A DNA stretch of 64,000 nt, taken from Seongchinamella sediminis (GTDB lineage Bacteria > Pseudomonadota > Gammaproteobacteria > Pseudomonadales > Halieaceae). The position numbers and the translations under genes are program-made. The notes beneath the pieces were generated by a model. That model saw nothing but the letters and a program-made list of their open reading frames with translations. It was not told the origin of the DNA and ran no database searches. Position 1 is the first letter of the stretch, and each line of letters opens with the position of its first letter. Shown here piece by piece: positions 35,863 to 45,313 of the stretch. The stretch spans positions 117,995-181,994 of the forward strand of contig NZ_QRAN01000009.1 in assembly GCF_003457605.1 (NCBI RefSeq), written 5' to 3'.

Positions 35863-37749
35863 TTACCTGCCGCTACCCCTGGCCTCTTTGAGGATCAGGT
35901 CCCTGCGGGCGAGGATCGCCTCGATCTGGCGCGGATGGAGATAGGGAGACAGCTGCGCCTCCAGCGCCTGCTCATTGAGACTCAGCAAACGTTGCTTTAA
36001 CAGGTCGGACACTTCCAGTTCGACCTTGCGATATTGCTTGGGCCGCCTCTCGGTGGTGCGGAAAGCAAGGCTGTGATCGATAAACTTCATCATGAAATCA
36101 TCCCTGGTCCACAGGATATTGGTGAGGTTGCGGTCCTCGTTGTAAATCAGGATATCGAACACAAAGCGCAGCCGGTACTGCTCCCATTGCTTGCAGTGCC
36201 CCTGGAACGGCAGGTCCTCCTCCAGGCGGTCACGTTCGTTGATCGAATTCTCCACCCAGTCGGACAGCGCCCCCTCGTTGCCGTCGATCTCCGTCAGCAC
36301 TGCGGTGGGCACCATCTGCCAGTCCAGCATGCGATCAAGCTTGTAGGCCGCCACATCGTACTGGTAACGGTCGCTGTCGTTGTTCCGCCGGGTGACGAAC
36401 TTGACCTGGGATTCCAGCCGCGGGTGGGTGTCCTCATATTTGAATACCGCATCATTGACCACCCCGTCGCGCTCCTGGGTCACCCGCTTTGGCTTGGTAA
36501 CGCCGGTGCCAATATCTTCCACCCGGGTGACCGGTGCGGTGCGCATGAACTCTTCCAGTTCGGCATCACTCATGCCGGACAGCTGTTGCGACAGGCTGGT
36601 GACTTCCGCCGTCGGCTGGGCCCGCTGGTCCTGGCCCAGGTAGTGCACGTAGTCGGGGCCGTCGTTGGAGATCAAGGCCGACGCGTGGCCCTTGTAGACG
36701 GCGCGGAGCATACCGGTATCAAGACGGATGGCCAGCCCGTCCATACGCGAGTGGACTTTGCCCCTGGTGGGGGTGTGTCCCATCACCAGCTGTTTGCCGC
36801 CCACCCGCTTGAGGAATCGCTCGGTATTAAATGACTCTGACAGCGGGTGGCACCAGGCGGTACCCCGGTACCAGTTAGGGCTGTCGGTGCTGAATACAAA
36901 GGCTTCCTGGGCCTCGAATACCTGCTGCACCAGGGTAAACCAGTCCGCCCGGTCCTTGGGATTGGCCGCCACGAATTCCTCGACCCTGGCATTGAGGAAA
37001 TTGAGACGGTCGTGGTAGTCCACGTACCAGGGCATCACCCCGGCGTCCCGCAGCCCGTCCATGCTGGACAGGAAGCCGCGCAGCTCGCCGTTCAGCTCTT
37101 CGTTAAGTGTCGCTATGGACTTCTCCACCGCGCCGGCGGCAATGCCACCGTGCATGTACACCTTGTCATTGACCTTGACCACGAAGGGCTGGCGAATCAG
37201 CCAGCTCCCCAGTTCACCGTCCAGGGAATAGGCCCTGCGCAGGGCGACAAATCCCGGGGGATATTGTTCATCGAAGGTGTTGCGAACGGTGGTCTCGTCA
37301 CCGCCCGGATTGAAGCGGCGGTAGTCCGCGTACAGCGCGTCGCGATCGGCCTGGGTTTCGTCACCGGCGAAAGCCGCGAACTCGTCGGCGGAAACATAAC
37401 GCAGGTCGCCGGTCATCACCATCACCTCGTGATTGCCCAGGACCATATGGACAGCGCCGCCGGCCTGTTCCGCCTGGGCATCGAGTTTCATCAACAGCTG
37501 CACCACCTGGCGGGAACCGGGACCCCGGTCGACCAGGTCGCCCAGGGAGACCAGGTGGGTCTTGCCGCCGCTCCAGTTCAGCTGCTCATCCACCACGCCC
37601 ACCTCCCTGAGCAGGGCCACCCAGTCGTCATAGGCGCCGTGCACATCGCCAAAGGCCACTACTCTGGAGGAGGTATTTACCTCGTAGGCAGGGACGACTG
37701 AGGGCAAAGACAGGAACAGGGTGAGCAGTAAGCTGGTAAAGAGGCGCAT
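35863..37749 (-). CDS. Secreted PPP-type phosphatase fused to a kinase-like (Fam20/PI3-4K-like) domain
   Basis: A 628-aa exported protein. A signal peptide covers about residues 1-21. The N-terminal half is a Shewanella-like protein phosphatase: GDVHG (Asp35, His37), GDLVDRG (Asp71), GNHE (105-108), MHGG (His200) and GHTPTRG (324-330), all metal-ligand motifs. From about residue 430 a second domain begins with AVFKY (Lys437), then DVAAYKLDRML and a catalytic-loop-like NEDRNLTN (Asp539, Asn544) and IDHSLAF (Asp558). That order matches atypical kinases of the Fam20/CotH/PI3-4-kinase type. The combined phosphatase-kinase would act in the periplasm or outside the cell. Substrate and nucleotide source are unknown. 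Confidence 0.78.
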   Translation of the reverse strand: MRLFTSLLLTLFLSLPSVVPAYEVNTSSRVVAFGDVHGAYDDWVALLREVGVVDEQLNWSGGKTHLVSLGDLVDRGPGSRQVVQLLMKLDAQAEQAGGAVHMVLGNHEVMVMTGDLRYVSADEFAAFAGDETQADRDALYADYRRFNPGGDETTVRNTFDEQYPPGFVALRRAYSLDGELGSWLIRQPFVVKVNDKVYMHGGIAAGAVEKSIATLNEELNGELRGFLSSMDGLRDAGVMPWYVDYHDRLNFLNARVEEFVAANPKDRADWFTLVQQVFEAQEAFVFSTDSPNWYRGTAWCHPLSESFNTERFLKRVGGKQLVMGHTPTRGKVHSRMDGLAIRLDTGMLRAVYKGHASALISNDGPDYVHYLGQDQRAQPTAEVTSLSQQLSGMSDAELEEFMRTAPVTRVEDIGTGVTKPKRVTQERDGVVNDAVFKYEDTHPRLESQVKFVTRRNNDSDRYQYDVAAYKLDRMLDWQMVPTAVLTEIDGNEGALSDWVENSINERDRLEEDLPFQGHCKQWEQYRLRFVFDILIYNEDRNLTNILWTRDDFMMKFIDHSLAFRTTERRPKQYRKVELEVSDLLKQRLLSLNEQALEAQLSPYLHPRQIEAILARRDLILKEARGSGR

Positions 37750-37817
37750 GGATAGATTCCGGCTACAACGTTATCTGGCAAGAGTGTAGATGCAAACAAA
37801 GGGTTTCGCACCCAGAA

Positions 37818-39959
37818 TCAGTCCACCCAGCCAAGCACATCGCGAATGACTGACCAGCGCGGACTCTTGCTGGCTGTGGCTCCGCCGTGCATCCAGTACT
37901 GGTAAAGCTCGTCGATCGTGCCTTCGCTGCGCTTCAGTTCTATCCAGTTGCTGACAAACTCGACCATTTCCAGGTCGCCCTTGGGTACTGCATAGGCCGC
38001 GGGCAGGCCGACCCGGTTCTCGGTGGTAACCACGCCGTAACGGGGGTAACGATAGGCGTAGGCGGCACCCTCTTCCTCGGTCAGCAGCAAGGCGTGGGCG
38101 CCCTGGTCGTTACCATTGAAAAAGTCTTCGGCGGCGTCCAGAAAAACCACGCGAACGTGGGGCAGCATGCGCTGCAGGCGGTTCTCATAATAGCTGCTGC
38201 TGACCAACGCAATGGTCAGGTCATCCCGGGCTTCCAGCGCCTCCATGTCCCTGAAGGTTTGCCGCTGGTGATCCAGGGTAATAAAGGCCAGGGCCAGGTC
38301 CAGGTAAGGCCGCGAGTAACTGGTATCCGCATAGCGATCGGGCAGGCTGGCAATGCAGGACATGGCGATATCGATCTGGCCGGACGCCAGCATGCGCTTG
38401 AGTCCATCAAACTCGAAGGGTATGAATTCAAGCCCGACCTCGAGATCCTGGGCCATCATGTGGGCCATTTCAACATCGAAGCCGACCAGTTCGCCCCTGG
38501 GGGTAACAAAGCTGCAGGGAAGATTATTGGGGCGATATCCCACCTGCAGTATCCCCGAGCTGAGAATGTGGTCCAGCCGGGTGCCGGCAAGCTGGGTCAC
38601 GCTGGCCTCCGGCACATCAGTCACAACCCGCGCCGGCACCCGCTGTGCCATCAGCTCGATATTCGACAGCACCTGGTCACGGGGCGGGGGCGGCGGCACG
38701 AAGGCGCGAAAATACAGCTGCAGCGCCAGCACCATGACAGCCAGGGCCGCGGCGGACACCAGCAGGTAGCGCCCCAGGTTCACCCAGCGAAGGCGCAGTC
38801 GGCCCGCCACCGCCAGCGGGCCGACAACCGCCAGCACGACGATATGCAGGGCGGCGAGCATCGCCCCGAAGCGCCCCACCACAATGCCGGTGACCAGGAA
38901 CAACTGGAACATGTCGGAGGGAATCTGCAGCGAGTCGAGCATATAGGGCACGGCCACGTTAATGCTGCCAAACAGGCTGAACAGCCCGCCAAGGGCCAGC
39001 GACAGCCGATCGATAAGCGCCAGTTCGGTGTCGGTGAACCAGGCCGCGAACAGCACGAACAGCAACACCAGCAGCTTGCCCAGGGAAGGGAAGTTGAATG
39101 ACACCGGCACGATAATATCCACCGCGGACTCAGTATCCCTGCCCGCGGCATGGTGCCTGGCCAGTAACTGCTTGGCATTTTCAGCAATCTGCGGCAGCAC
39201 CACGAACTGGTTACCGGTGGCGAAGGCGGTAACCAGGGCATCGCGAAAGGCATTCAGCACCTCGCGATAGGGAATACCGCTGAGGGTGGCAACCAGCCCC
39301 GGGAATATCCAGAAGGTGACCAGCAGGGCGAGGCTGACGTAGGTCACCAGATAGACCTGCACCCGGCTCAATTCCTCAATGGTCATGGTGCCCGCAGCCG
39401 CGGCGGCGATCGCGAAAATACCGTAGGGAGTCAGCTTCACCATGGCGGCATTGATCCGCGCCATGGCCTCGGCCAGGCCGTCGAATACCGGCAGTATCTT
39501 GCTCTTGTCTTCCAGCTGGATCAGGGCGACGCCTACCAGGATGGAGAAGAACACCACCGCCGGAACCAGGTTGTTGGACAGGGAGTAGAAAATGTTCGCC
39601 GGCAGGTACAACGCCAGCAAATCCGGCTGGCTTGACTCCACCCGGGTAGGGGCAGAAAAAAATGATGCAGTGTCGATATCCGGAAACGCCAGCGCGGCGA
39701 CGAATATAAGGCACAGCGCCAGCCCCCAGATCACCAGCAGCACGGCGGTGCCGCGCAGGGCCAGTTGCCGGGCCTGCGCCATCTGCATACGGCCAAAGCC
39801 GGCGATGAGGGAGACGATAATATACGGCAATACCGTGATCTGCAGCAGCCTGACGAAGATGTCGCCAACCAGCTTCAGGTCGGCAACCAGTTCACCAAAA
39901 AAAAGCCCGGTGGCGACCCCCGCCAGCAGGCCGACCAATATTCTCCCCGACAAGCTCAT
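37818..39959 (-). CDS. Dicarboxylate/amino-acid:cation symporter fused to a periplasmic solute-binding domain
   Basis: A 713-aa two-part protein. Residues 1 to about 420 form a DAACS-type symporter with eight or more TM helices and the re-entrant region ATGNQFVVLPQIAENA. A canonical NMDG cation motif is replaced by a PVSFNFPSLGK segment. After a last TM helix (about 405-420) and a PPPPPRD linker comes a type II binding-protein domain (SBP_bac_3): GILQVGYRPNNLPCSF, GFDVEMAHMMAQDL, and SGQIDIAMSCIASLPDR. The tethered domain would deliver polar substrates such as amino acids to the permease. Only about 68 bp separates it from the phosphatase gene. Confidence 0.82.
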   Translation of the reverse strand: MSLSGRILVGLLAGVATGLFFGELVADLKLVGDIFVRLLQITVLPYIIVSLIAGFGRMQMAQARQLALRGTAVLLVIWGLALCLIFVAALAFPDIDTASFFSAPTRVESSQPDLLALYLPANIFYSLSNNLVPAVVFFSILVGVALIQLEDKSKILPVFDGLAEAMARINAAMVKLTPYGIFAIAAAAAGTMTIEELSRVQVYLVTYVSLALLVTFWIFPGLVATLSGIPYREVLNAFRDALVTAFATGNQFVVLPQIAENAKQLLARHHAAGRDTESAVDIIVPVSFNFPSLGKLLVLLFVLFAAWFTDTELALIDRLSLALGGLFSLFGSINVAVPYMLDSLQIPSDMFQLFLVTGIVVGRFGAMLAALHIVVLAVVGPLAVAGRLRLRWVNLGRYLLVSAAALAVMVLALQLYFRAFVPPPPPRDQVLSNIELMAQRVPARVVTDVPEASVTQLAGTRLDHILSSGILQVGYRPNNLPCSFVTPRGELVGFDVEMAHMMAQDLEVGLEFIPFEFDGLKRMLASGQIDIAMSCIASLPDRYADTSYSRPYLDLALAFITLDHQRQTFRDMEALEARDDLTIALVSSSYYENRLQRMLPHVRVVFLDAAEDFFNGNDQGAHALLLTEEEGAAYAYRYPRYGVVTTENRVGLPAAYAVPKGDLEMVEFVSNWIELKRSEGTIDELYQYWMHGGATASKSPRWSVIRDVLGWVD

Positions 39960-40010
39960 GGACAGACTGTTGTTCCCTCGCTAATTAGCCTAGGATGATA
40001 ACAGAACACC

Positions 40011-41351
40011 ATGAAAGTGAGATCGCACGTGCTGCAGCAACTTGAACTGGATCGGGGCCTGCGCTTGGGCCTTGATGACCTGGGTTTTGATACCCCTACC
40101 GAGGTCCAGCAACAGGTAATACCCGTCGCCCTGTCCGGCCGCGACCTGCGGGTCAGCGCCGAAACCGGCAGCGGCAAGACGCTCGCCTATCTGCTGCCCG
40201 GTGTGCAGCGCATTCTCGCCCGCCCCATCGAGCGCCAGGCCGGGGCGCTGATGGTAATCCTGGTACCGACCCGGGAACTCGCCCGCCAGGTGCTGAAGAA
40301 CTGCCGCGACCTGATCGACAAAACGCCGCTGGCGGCCCAGGCCATCACCGGGGGCGCCGATTTCAAGTACCAGAAGGCGCTGCTGCGCAAAAATCCGGAA
40401 ATCATCATCGCCACTCCGGGGCGCCTGCTGGAGCACTGCGAGAAAGGCAGTGCCGATCTCGCCGCGCTCAGGACCCTGGTGCTGGACGAGGCCGACCGCA
40501 TGCTCGACCTGGGCTTTCGCGACGAGGTGCTCAAGCTCGCTTCGTTCTGTGGCGACCAGCGTCAGGTCATCCTCCTCTCCGCCACGCTCCGGCACCGGGG
40601 ACTGGGCGGCGTGGCGCGGGAGATGATGAATGACCCCGCATCCATCGCCGTCGGCGAAGTGAGACAGCCCCACAGCAGCATCCATCACCAGCGTATTCTG
40701 GCTGACTCCCAGGAGCACAAGGACAAACTGCTCATCGCCCTGATGCAGCAGGGCGGTTTCACCCGGGCCCTGGTGTTCGCCAACAAGCGCATTAATGCCC
40801 AGCGTCTCGCCGGGCTGCTGGCCCACCAGGGGCTGCGCTGCGGCTGCCTGCACGGGGAGCTGACCACCGAGGAGCGCAAGCACGTATTGGCGCAATTGCG
40901 CGATGGCAAGATCGATATCCTCTGCGCATCGGACGTAGCCGCCCGCGGCCTGGACGTGAAAGATATCGACCTGGTGGTCAACTACGACGTGCCGCACAAG
41001 GGCGACGACTATCTGCACCGCACCGGCCGCACCGGCCGGGCCGGGTCCCGGGGCCTGGCGATCTCCCTGGTCAGCGGCAGCGAGTGGAACCTGATGGTCA
41101 GCATCCAGCGCTACCTGAAGCTGGAGTTTGAGCCGCGCGCCCTGCCGGGGCTGAAGGCCCGTTACAGCGGGCCGAAGAAAACCAAGGCCTCGGGCAAGGC
41201 GGCCGGCAGCAAGAAGAAGCGCAGTAAATCGCCCGCGGACAAGGCCAAATCCAGGGCCCGCAACCAGAAAAGCAAGGGCAAACCCCGCGCCGGCAAAGCG
41301 GTATCCAGTGATGGCTTCGCCCCCCTGATGAAGAAGAAGCCACAGTCCTGA
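40011..41351 (+). CDS. DEAD-box RNA helicase
   Basis: A 446-aa ATP-dependent RNA helicase. The motifs are in order: Q-motif region GFDTPTEVQ, Walker A AETGSGKT (50-57), PTRELA, TPGR, DEAD at 159-162, the SAT motif in LLSATL, DVAARGLD and HRTGRTGRAG. A Lys/Ser/Ala-rich basic tail of about 75 residues follows, as in SrmB/RhlE-type helicases that bind rRNA. Role is probably ribosome assembly or RNA decay. It is coupled to thpR by a TGATG overlap. Confidence 0.93.
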   Translation: MKVRSHVLQQLELDRGLRLGLDDLGFDTPTEVQQQVIPVALSGRDLRVSAETGSGKTLAYLLPGVQRILARPIERQAGALMVILVPTRELARQVLKNCRDLIDKTPLAAQAITGGADFKYQKALLRKNPEIIIATPGRLLEHCEKGSADLAALRTLVLDEADRMLDLGFRDEVLKLASFCGDQRQVILLSATLRHRGLGGVAREMMNDPASIAVGEVRQPHSSIHHQRILADSQEHKDKLLIALMQQGGFTRALVFANKRINAQRLAGLLAHQGLRCGCLHGELTTEERKHVLAQLRDGKIDILCASDVAARGLDVKDIDLVVNYDVPHKGDDYLHRTGRTGRAGSRGLAISLVSGSEWNLMVSIQRYLKLEFEPRALPGLKARYSGPKKTKASGKAAGSKKKRSKSPADKAKSRARNQKSKGKPRAGKAVSSDGFAPLMKKKPQS

Positions 41352-41872
41352 TGCGGCTGTTTTTTGCCCTCGAGCTGCCGGGCGAACTGGCGATACAGAT
41401 TGCCGACTGGCGCCAGCGCCAGCTCCCCGCCCTGGGCAGGCCGGTGCCGCCGGCCAATTTTCATATCACCCTGGCTTTTCTTGGCGAGCTCGGTGAAAAG
41501 CAGCTGGAGCAATTATGCCTGGCGACAGACGAGCTGGTGGCGCAAGGCCGTTTCGAGGCCGGGGAAATCATCCTGGACCAGGTGGGCTACTGGCCCAAAC
41601 CCGGCATTTACTGGCTGGGGCCCAAACACTGGCCCGATTCCCTGGGCCAGTTGGCAGACACGCTGGCCCGGCGTGGCAATGCGCTGGGGGCGAAGCGCAA
41701 ACGCGGGCAGTTCCGCCCGCACCTGACCCTGTTCCGCGGCTGTCAGGCCCCGCCGCCGGCAGCGGCTGAGCTGGGCGACTTCCCCCTGCCCTACCACGGT
41801 TTCACCCTGCTGGAGTCACGCGCCGGGCGCAATGGCGTGCGCTACAGCCCGGTTGCCCGGTGGCACTTTTAA
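41351..41872 (+). CDS. thpR: RNA 2',3'-cyclic phosphodiesterase (2H family)
   Basis: A 173-aa 2H phosphoesterase that opens 2',3'-cyclic phosphates on RNA; formerly LigT. The two HxT motifs are His38-Ile-Thr40 in NFHITLAFLGE and His124-Leu-Thr126 in RPHLTLFRG. The length and the MRLFFALELP start match the family. Its start overlaps the helicase stop by one base, so both RNA enzymes are co-translated. Confidence 0.93.
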   Translation: MRLFFALELPGELAIQIADWRQRQLPALGRPVPPANFHITLAFLGELGEKQLEQLCLATDELVAQGRFEAGEIILDQVGYWPKPGIYWLGPKHWPDSLGQLADTLARRGNALGAKRKRGQFRPHLTLFRGCQAPPPAAAELGDFPLPYHGFTLLESRAGRNGVRYSPVARWHF

Positions 41873-41941
41873 GCGCCGAGCAGGTGTTAGCGGCAGCTCA
41901 CTGGGTTAAAATCGGCGCCGAATCCGACCTGGAAACCCAAG

Positions 41942-43975
41942 ATGAGCAATTCCCTGTTAGACAACGCCGAGCTACCCAGCTTTTCCACCCTGCAGATTGC
42001 GGATATCGAACCTGCTATCAGGCAGTTGATCGAGCGCAACAAGGCCGAAATAGACTCGCTGCTGGCGGCCAATGAGCACTACACCGTCGACAACCTGCTG
42101 CAACCCATCGAGGAACTCGACGACGAGCTGTCGCGGGTATTCTCCCCGGTCTCCCACCTCAACAGCGTGCGCAACAGCGACCAACTGCGGGCCGCCTACA
42201 ATGCCTGCCTGCCACTGCTGTCTGCCTATGGCACCTGGATGGGACAGCACCAGGCCCTGTACCAGGCCTACCTGCAGATTGCCGGGAGTGAGCAATTTGC
42301 CGGCCTGGAGGCCGGCCGCAGGAAAGCCGTCGACAATGCCCTGCGCGACTTCCGCCTCGCCGGCGTGGCTTTGCCAGAGACACAGCAGCAGCGCTACGGC
42401 GAGGTGAAAAAGCGGCTGTCCGAACTGGGCAGCAAGTTTGGCGAGAACGTACTCGACGCCACCAATGCCTGGTCGAAGGAAGTCAGCGCCGAGCAGCTGG
42501 CGGGCTTACCGGAATCCGCCCTGGCCAGCGCCCGACAGGCGGCAGAGCAGGCGGGCAAACCAGGCTATCTCATCACTCTGGAATTTCCCTCCTACTATCC
42601 GGTACTGACCTACTGCGATAACGCCGAACTGCGCGAGGAAGTGTATCTCGCCAACGCCACCCGGGCGTCCGATCAGGGACCCCACGGCGGGCAGTGGGAC
42701 AACTCGGCGGTAATGACGGAAATCCTCGACCTGCGCCTGGAGCTGGCCCGCCTGCTGGATTTCGACAACTATGCCCAGTTGTCACTGGCGACCAAGATGG
42801 CCGACACCCCGGCCCAGGTGGTGGAGTTTCTCAACCAGCTGGCAGACAGGTCCCACGACCAGGCTCGCCGGGAATGGGACGAACTCAGCCGCTTTGCCCG
42901 GGAAAAGCACGGGGTGCAGCAGCTGCAGGCCTGGGACGGGCCCTATTACAGTGAAAAGCTCAGGCAGCAGCGCTACCAGATATCGCAGGAAGACATCCGC
43001 CCCTACCTGCCGGCGGACAGGGTATTACCCGGTCTGTTCGAGGTGGTCCGGCGCCTGTACGGCGTGACTGTCGAGGAAGTCGGCGACTTCGACAGCTACC
43101 ACCCGGATGTGAAACTGTTCAATGTACTGAGCGAGGGCGAGGTCATTGCCCGCTTTTACCTGGACCTCTACGCCCGCCCCAAAAAGCAGGGCGGCGCCTG
43201 GATGGACGACTGCCGGGTGCGGCGACAGCGGCAGGACGGCCTGCAGTTGCCGGTGGCCTACCTGACCTGCAACTTCACCCCGCCGGTGGGCGACAAGCCC
43301 GCGCTGCTGACCCACGACGAGCTGACCACCCTGTTCCACGAGTTCGGGCACGGACTGCACCACATGCTGACTCGCCAGACAGTGGCCGCCATTTCCGGGA
43401 TTAACGGCGTGGCCTGGGATGCAGTGGAGCTGCCCAGCCAGTTCCTGGAAAACTGGTGCTGGGAGCCCGAGGCCCTGGCTTTCATCTCCGGCCACTACCA
43501 GACCGGCGAGCCGCTGCCGGCAGAAATGCTGGACAGGATGCTCGCCGCCCGCAACTTCAACTCCGCGATGCAAATGGCCCGGCAGCTGGAATTTGCCCTG
43601 TTCGACTTTCAGCTGCACATGAACTGGAGCGGCGGCGACGCCGGCGAGATCCAGCAGGTCCTGGATGCGGTGCGGGCCCGGGTCAGTGTTGTGCCAACGC
43701 CGGACTACAACCGTTTCCAGCACGGCTTCAGCCACATCTTCGCCGGCGGCTACGCCGCGGGCTACTACAGCTACAAATGGGCGGAAGTACTGTCTGCCGA
43801 CGCCTATTCACGGTTTGAGGAAGAGGGAATATTCAACCCGGAAACCGGGGCCGCTTTCCAGCGGGAAGTGCTGGCGGTCGGCGGTGCCCGCGAGGCCATG
43901 GAGACCTTTGTCGCCTTCCGCGGGCGCGAGCCCGACATTGCGCCGCTACTGCGTCACTCGGGCATCGCCGCCTGA
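41942..43975 (+). CDS. prlC: Oligopeptidase A (M3 zinc metallopeptidase)
   Basis: A 677-aa cytoplasmic thimet-type oligopeptidase that degrades signal-peptide fragments and short peptides. The zinc site is His466-Glu-Phe-Gly-His470 (LFHEFGHGLHH), followed by Glu in SQFLENWCWE. Length is equal to E. coli PrlC (680). It lies 69 bp after thpR in the same direction and may share its promoter. Confidence 0.95.
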   Translation: MSNSLLDNAELPSFSTLQIADIEPAIRQLIERNKAEIDSLLAANEHYTVDNLLQPIEELDDELSRVFSPVSHLNSVRNSDQLRAAYNACLPLLSAYGTWMGQHQALYQAYLQIAGSEQFAGLEAGRRKAVDNALRDFRLAGVALPETQQQRYGEVKKRLSELGSKFGENVLDATNAWSKEVSAEQLAGLPESALASARQAAEQAGKPGYLITLEFPSYYPVLTYCDNAELREEVYLANATRASDQGPHGGQWDNSAVMTEILDLRLELARLLDFDNYAQLSLATKMADTPAQVVEFLNQLADRSHDQARREWDELSRFAREKHGVQQLQAWDGPYYSEKLRQQRYQISQEDIRPYLPADRVLPGLFEVVRRLYGVTVEEVGDFDSYHPDVKLFNVLSEGEVIARFYLDLYARPKKQGGAWMDDCRVRRQRQDGLQLPVAYLTCNFTPPVGDKPALLTHDELTTLFHEFGHGLHHMLTRQTVAAISGINGVAWDAVELPSQFLENWCWEPEALAFISGHYQTGEPLPAEMLDRMLAARNFNSAMQMARQLEFALFDFQLHMNWSGGDAGEIQQVLDAVRARVSVVPTPDYNRFQHGFSHIFAGGYAAGYYSYKWAEVLSADAYSRFEEEGIFNPETGAAFQREVLAVGGAREAMETFVAFRGREPDIAPLLRHSGIAA

Positions 43976-44004
43976 AGGCCAGGCCCCGGGGCAGCCGCTA
44001 TGCG

Positions 44005-44487
44005 CTAGCCGCCGCGCCACAGGGAGCCCGCCTTCTGGCCGGGTCCCGAGGCCACAAACAGTTCGATTTCGATCAACCCCTCTCCGGCTGACTGGTCGAC
44101 GAGCTTGTGCAGCAGGTAGCGGGAGAACTCCTCGACCGTAGCGTTGCGGATTGGCAGCACCAGGGTATCGGCGCGCAGGAACAGCATTTCCTCCCCATTG
44201 AAATGCACCCGGTAGTAGTCGCCCTCTTCCTCTATGCGCTGGTGGGGCGACTCGGCCGCCAGCAGCATGTACTCATCCAGCTCCTCGCACAGTGCTGCCA
44301 GGCGGTTTTTGTACACGTTGTAGTCGGCGGAAAACCCGTTGTCGCCCAGCGGGGCGACAAAACGGGCGGAGACGGAATAGTTGTGGCCGTGCAGGCGTTC
44401 GCGCTCGCGAGCAGAAAAAATAGTGTAATGTGCGGCGGAGAACTTGTGCTTCTCCTTGTCTATGTGCAGCGAGGTGTAATCCGTCAT
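44005..44487 (-). CDS. 6-pyruvoyl-tetrahydropterin synthase-like protein, lacking the catalytic Cys
   Basis: A 160-aa T-fold protein. Zinc ligands look intact: His20 (FSAAHYT) and His33/His35 (RLHGHNY). But the segment between them, TIFSARERE, has no Cys where QueD and PTPS carry the nucleophile, and LDEY stands where LDH normally supplies the catalytic His. It is therefore a divergent paralog, and queuosine synthesis is not assured. The start at 44487 follows an AAGGG site; alternatives at 44517 and 44490 exist. It is divergent from the SDR gene at 44612. Confidence 0.78.
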   Translation of the reverse strand: MTDYTSLHIDKEKHKFSAAHYTIFSARERERLHGHNYSVSARFVAPLGDNGFSADYNVYKNRLAALCEELDEYMLLAAESPHQRIEEEGDYYRVHFNGEEMLFLRADTLVLPIRNATVEEFSRYLLHKLVDQSAGEGLIEIELFVASGPGQKAGSLWRGG

Positions 44488-44611
44488 CATCTTCCCTTGC
44501 GTATCAGCTGGCATCATTGTCATGCCTGCCAATGACGAGCGCAACCGCGGTGCAAAGCTTGACGCACTGCTGCAAATCCTCGACTCTGGAACAATTTAAC
44601 GGATTCTATGT

Positions 44612-45313
44612 ATGAAATCGGCAATTATTACTGGCGCCAGCGTTGGCATTGGCAGGCAGACGGCTGCGTTGTTTGTGGCCGAGGGCTATCGCGTATTCAA
44701 CCTGTCGCGCCGCCCATGCCCCCTGGCCGAGGTTGACAACCTTAGCTGTGACCTGGCTTCCACCGAGTCAGTGGCGGCAACCGTGGCCACCCTGCAGCAG
44801 GAGCTCGCCGGTGGCGGCACCGTTGCCCTCGTTCACAACGCCAGCCAGATGCTCAAGGACAGTTGCGGCGCCTGCGACAGCGCCAGCCTGCGAGGGGTCA
44901 TGGAAACCAATGTCGTGGCCATCAACAGCCTCAACCAGGGCATACTGCCGCTGATGCAGGCGGGCTCCAGTATTACCTATGTCGGCTCCACCCTGTCGGA
45001 AAAGGCGGTGGCGAATTCCTTCAGCTACGTGGTCAGCAAGCACGCGCAACTGGGCATGATGCGCGCCACCTGCCAGGACCTGATGGGCAGGGGTGTCCAC
45101 ACCGCGCTGGTGTGCCCGGGTTTTACCGACACCGAGATGCTGCGTACCCACATTGGCACCGACCCCGAGGTGGAGGGCGCGATTGCCGGCATGAACAGTT
45201 TCAACCGGCTGGTGCAGCCGGTCGAGATTGCCGAGCTCATCCACTGGGCTCACCACCACCCGGTGATCAACGGCGCCGTACTGCATGCCAACCTGGGGCA
45301 ACGGGAAGCCTGA
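44612..45313 (+). CDS. Short-chain dehydrogenase/reductase (sepiapterin-reductase-like)
   Basis: A 233-aa Rossmann-fold oxidoreductase. The cofactor motif TGASVGIG is at 7-14, the NAS motif at 76-78, the active-site Ser near 126 and Tyr139-x3-Lys143 (YVVSK). Its shape is closest to small SDRs such as sepiapterin reductase and FolM. Divergent placement beside a PTPS-like gene and a queuosine-precursor-type transporter suggests a pterin or deazapurine substrate, which is inference. The next gene begins directly at its stop codon. Confidence 0.82.
   Translation: MKSAIITGASVGIGRQTAALFVAEGYRVFNLSRRPCPLAEVDNLSCDLASTESVAATVATLQQELAGGGTVALVHNASQMLKDSCGACDSASLRGVMETNVVAINSLNQGILPLMQAGSSITYVGSTLSEKAVANSFSYVVSKHAQLGMMRATCQDLMGRGVHTALVCPGFTDTEMLRTHIGTDPEVEGAIAGMNSFNRLVQPVEIAELIHWAHHHPVINGAVLHANLGQREA

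Noticed and set aside
37887..39101. Open frame antisense to the symporter fusion
   Set aside because: Composition is Gln/His-rich and lies wholly opposite a well-supported gene.
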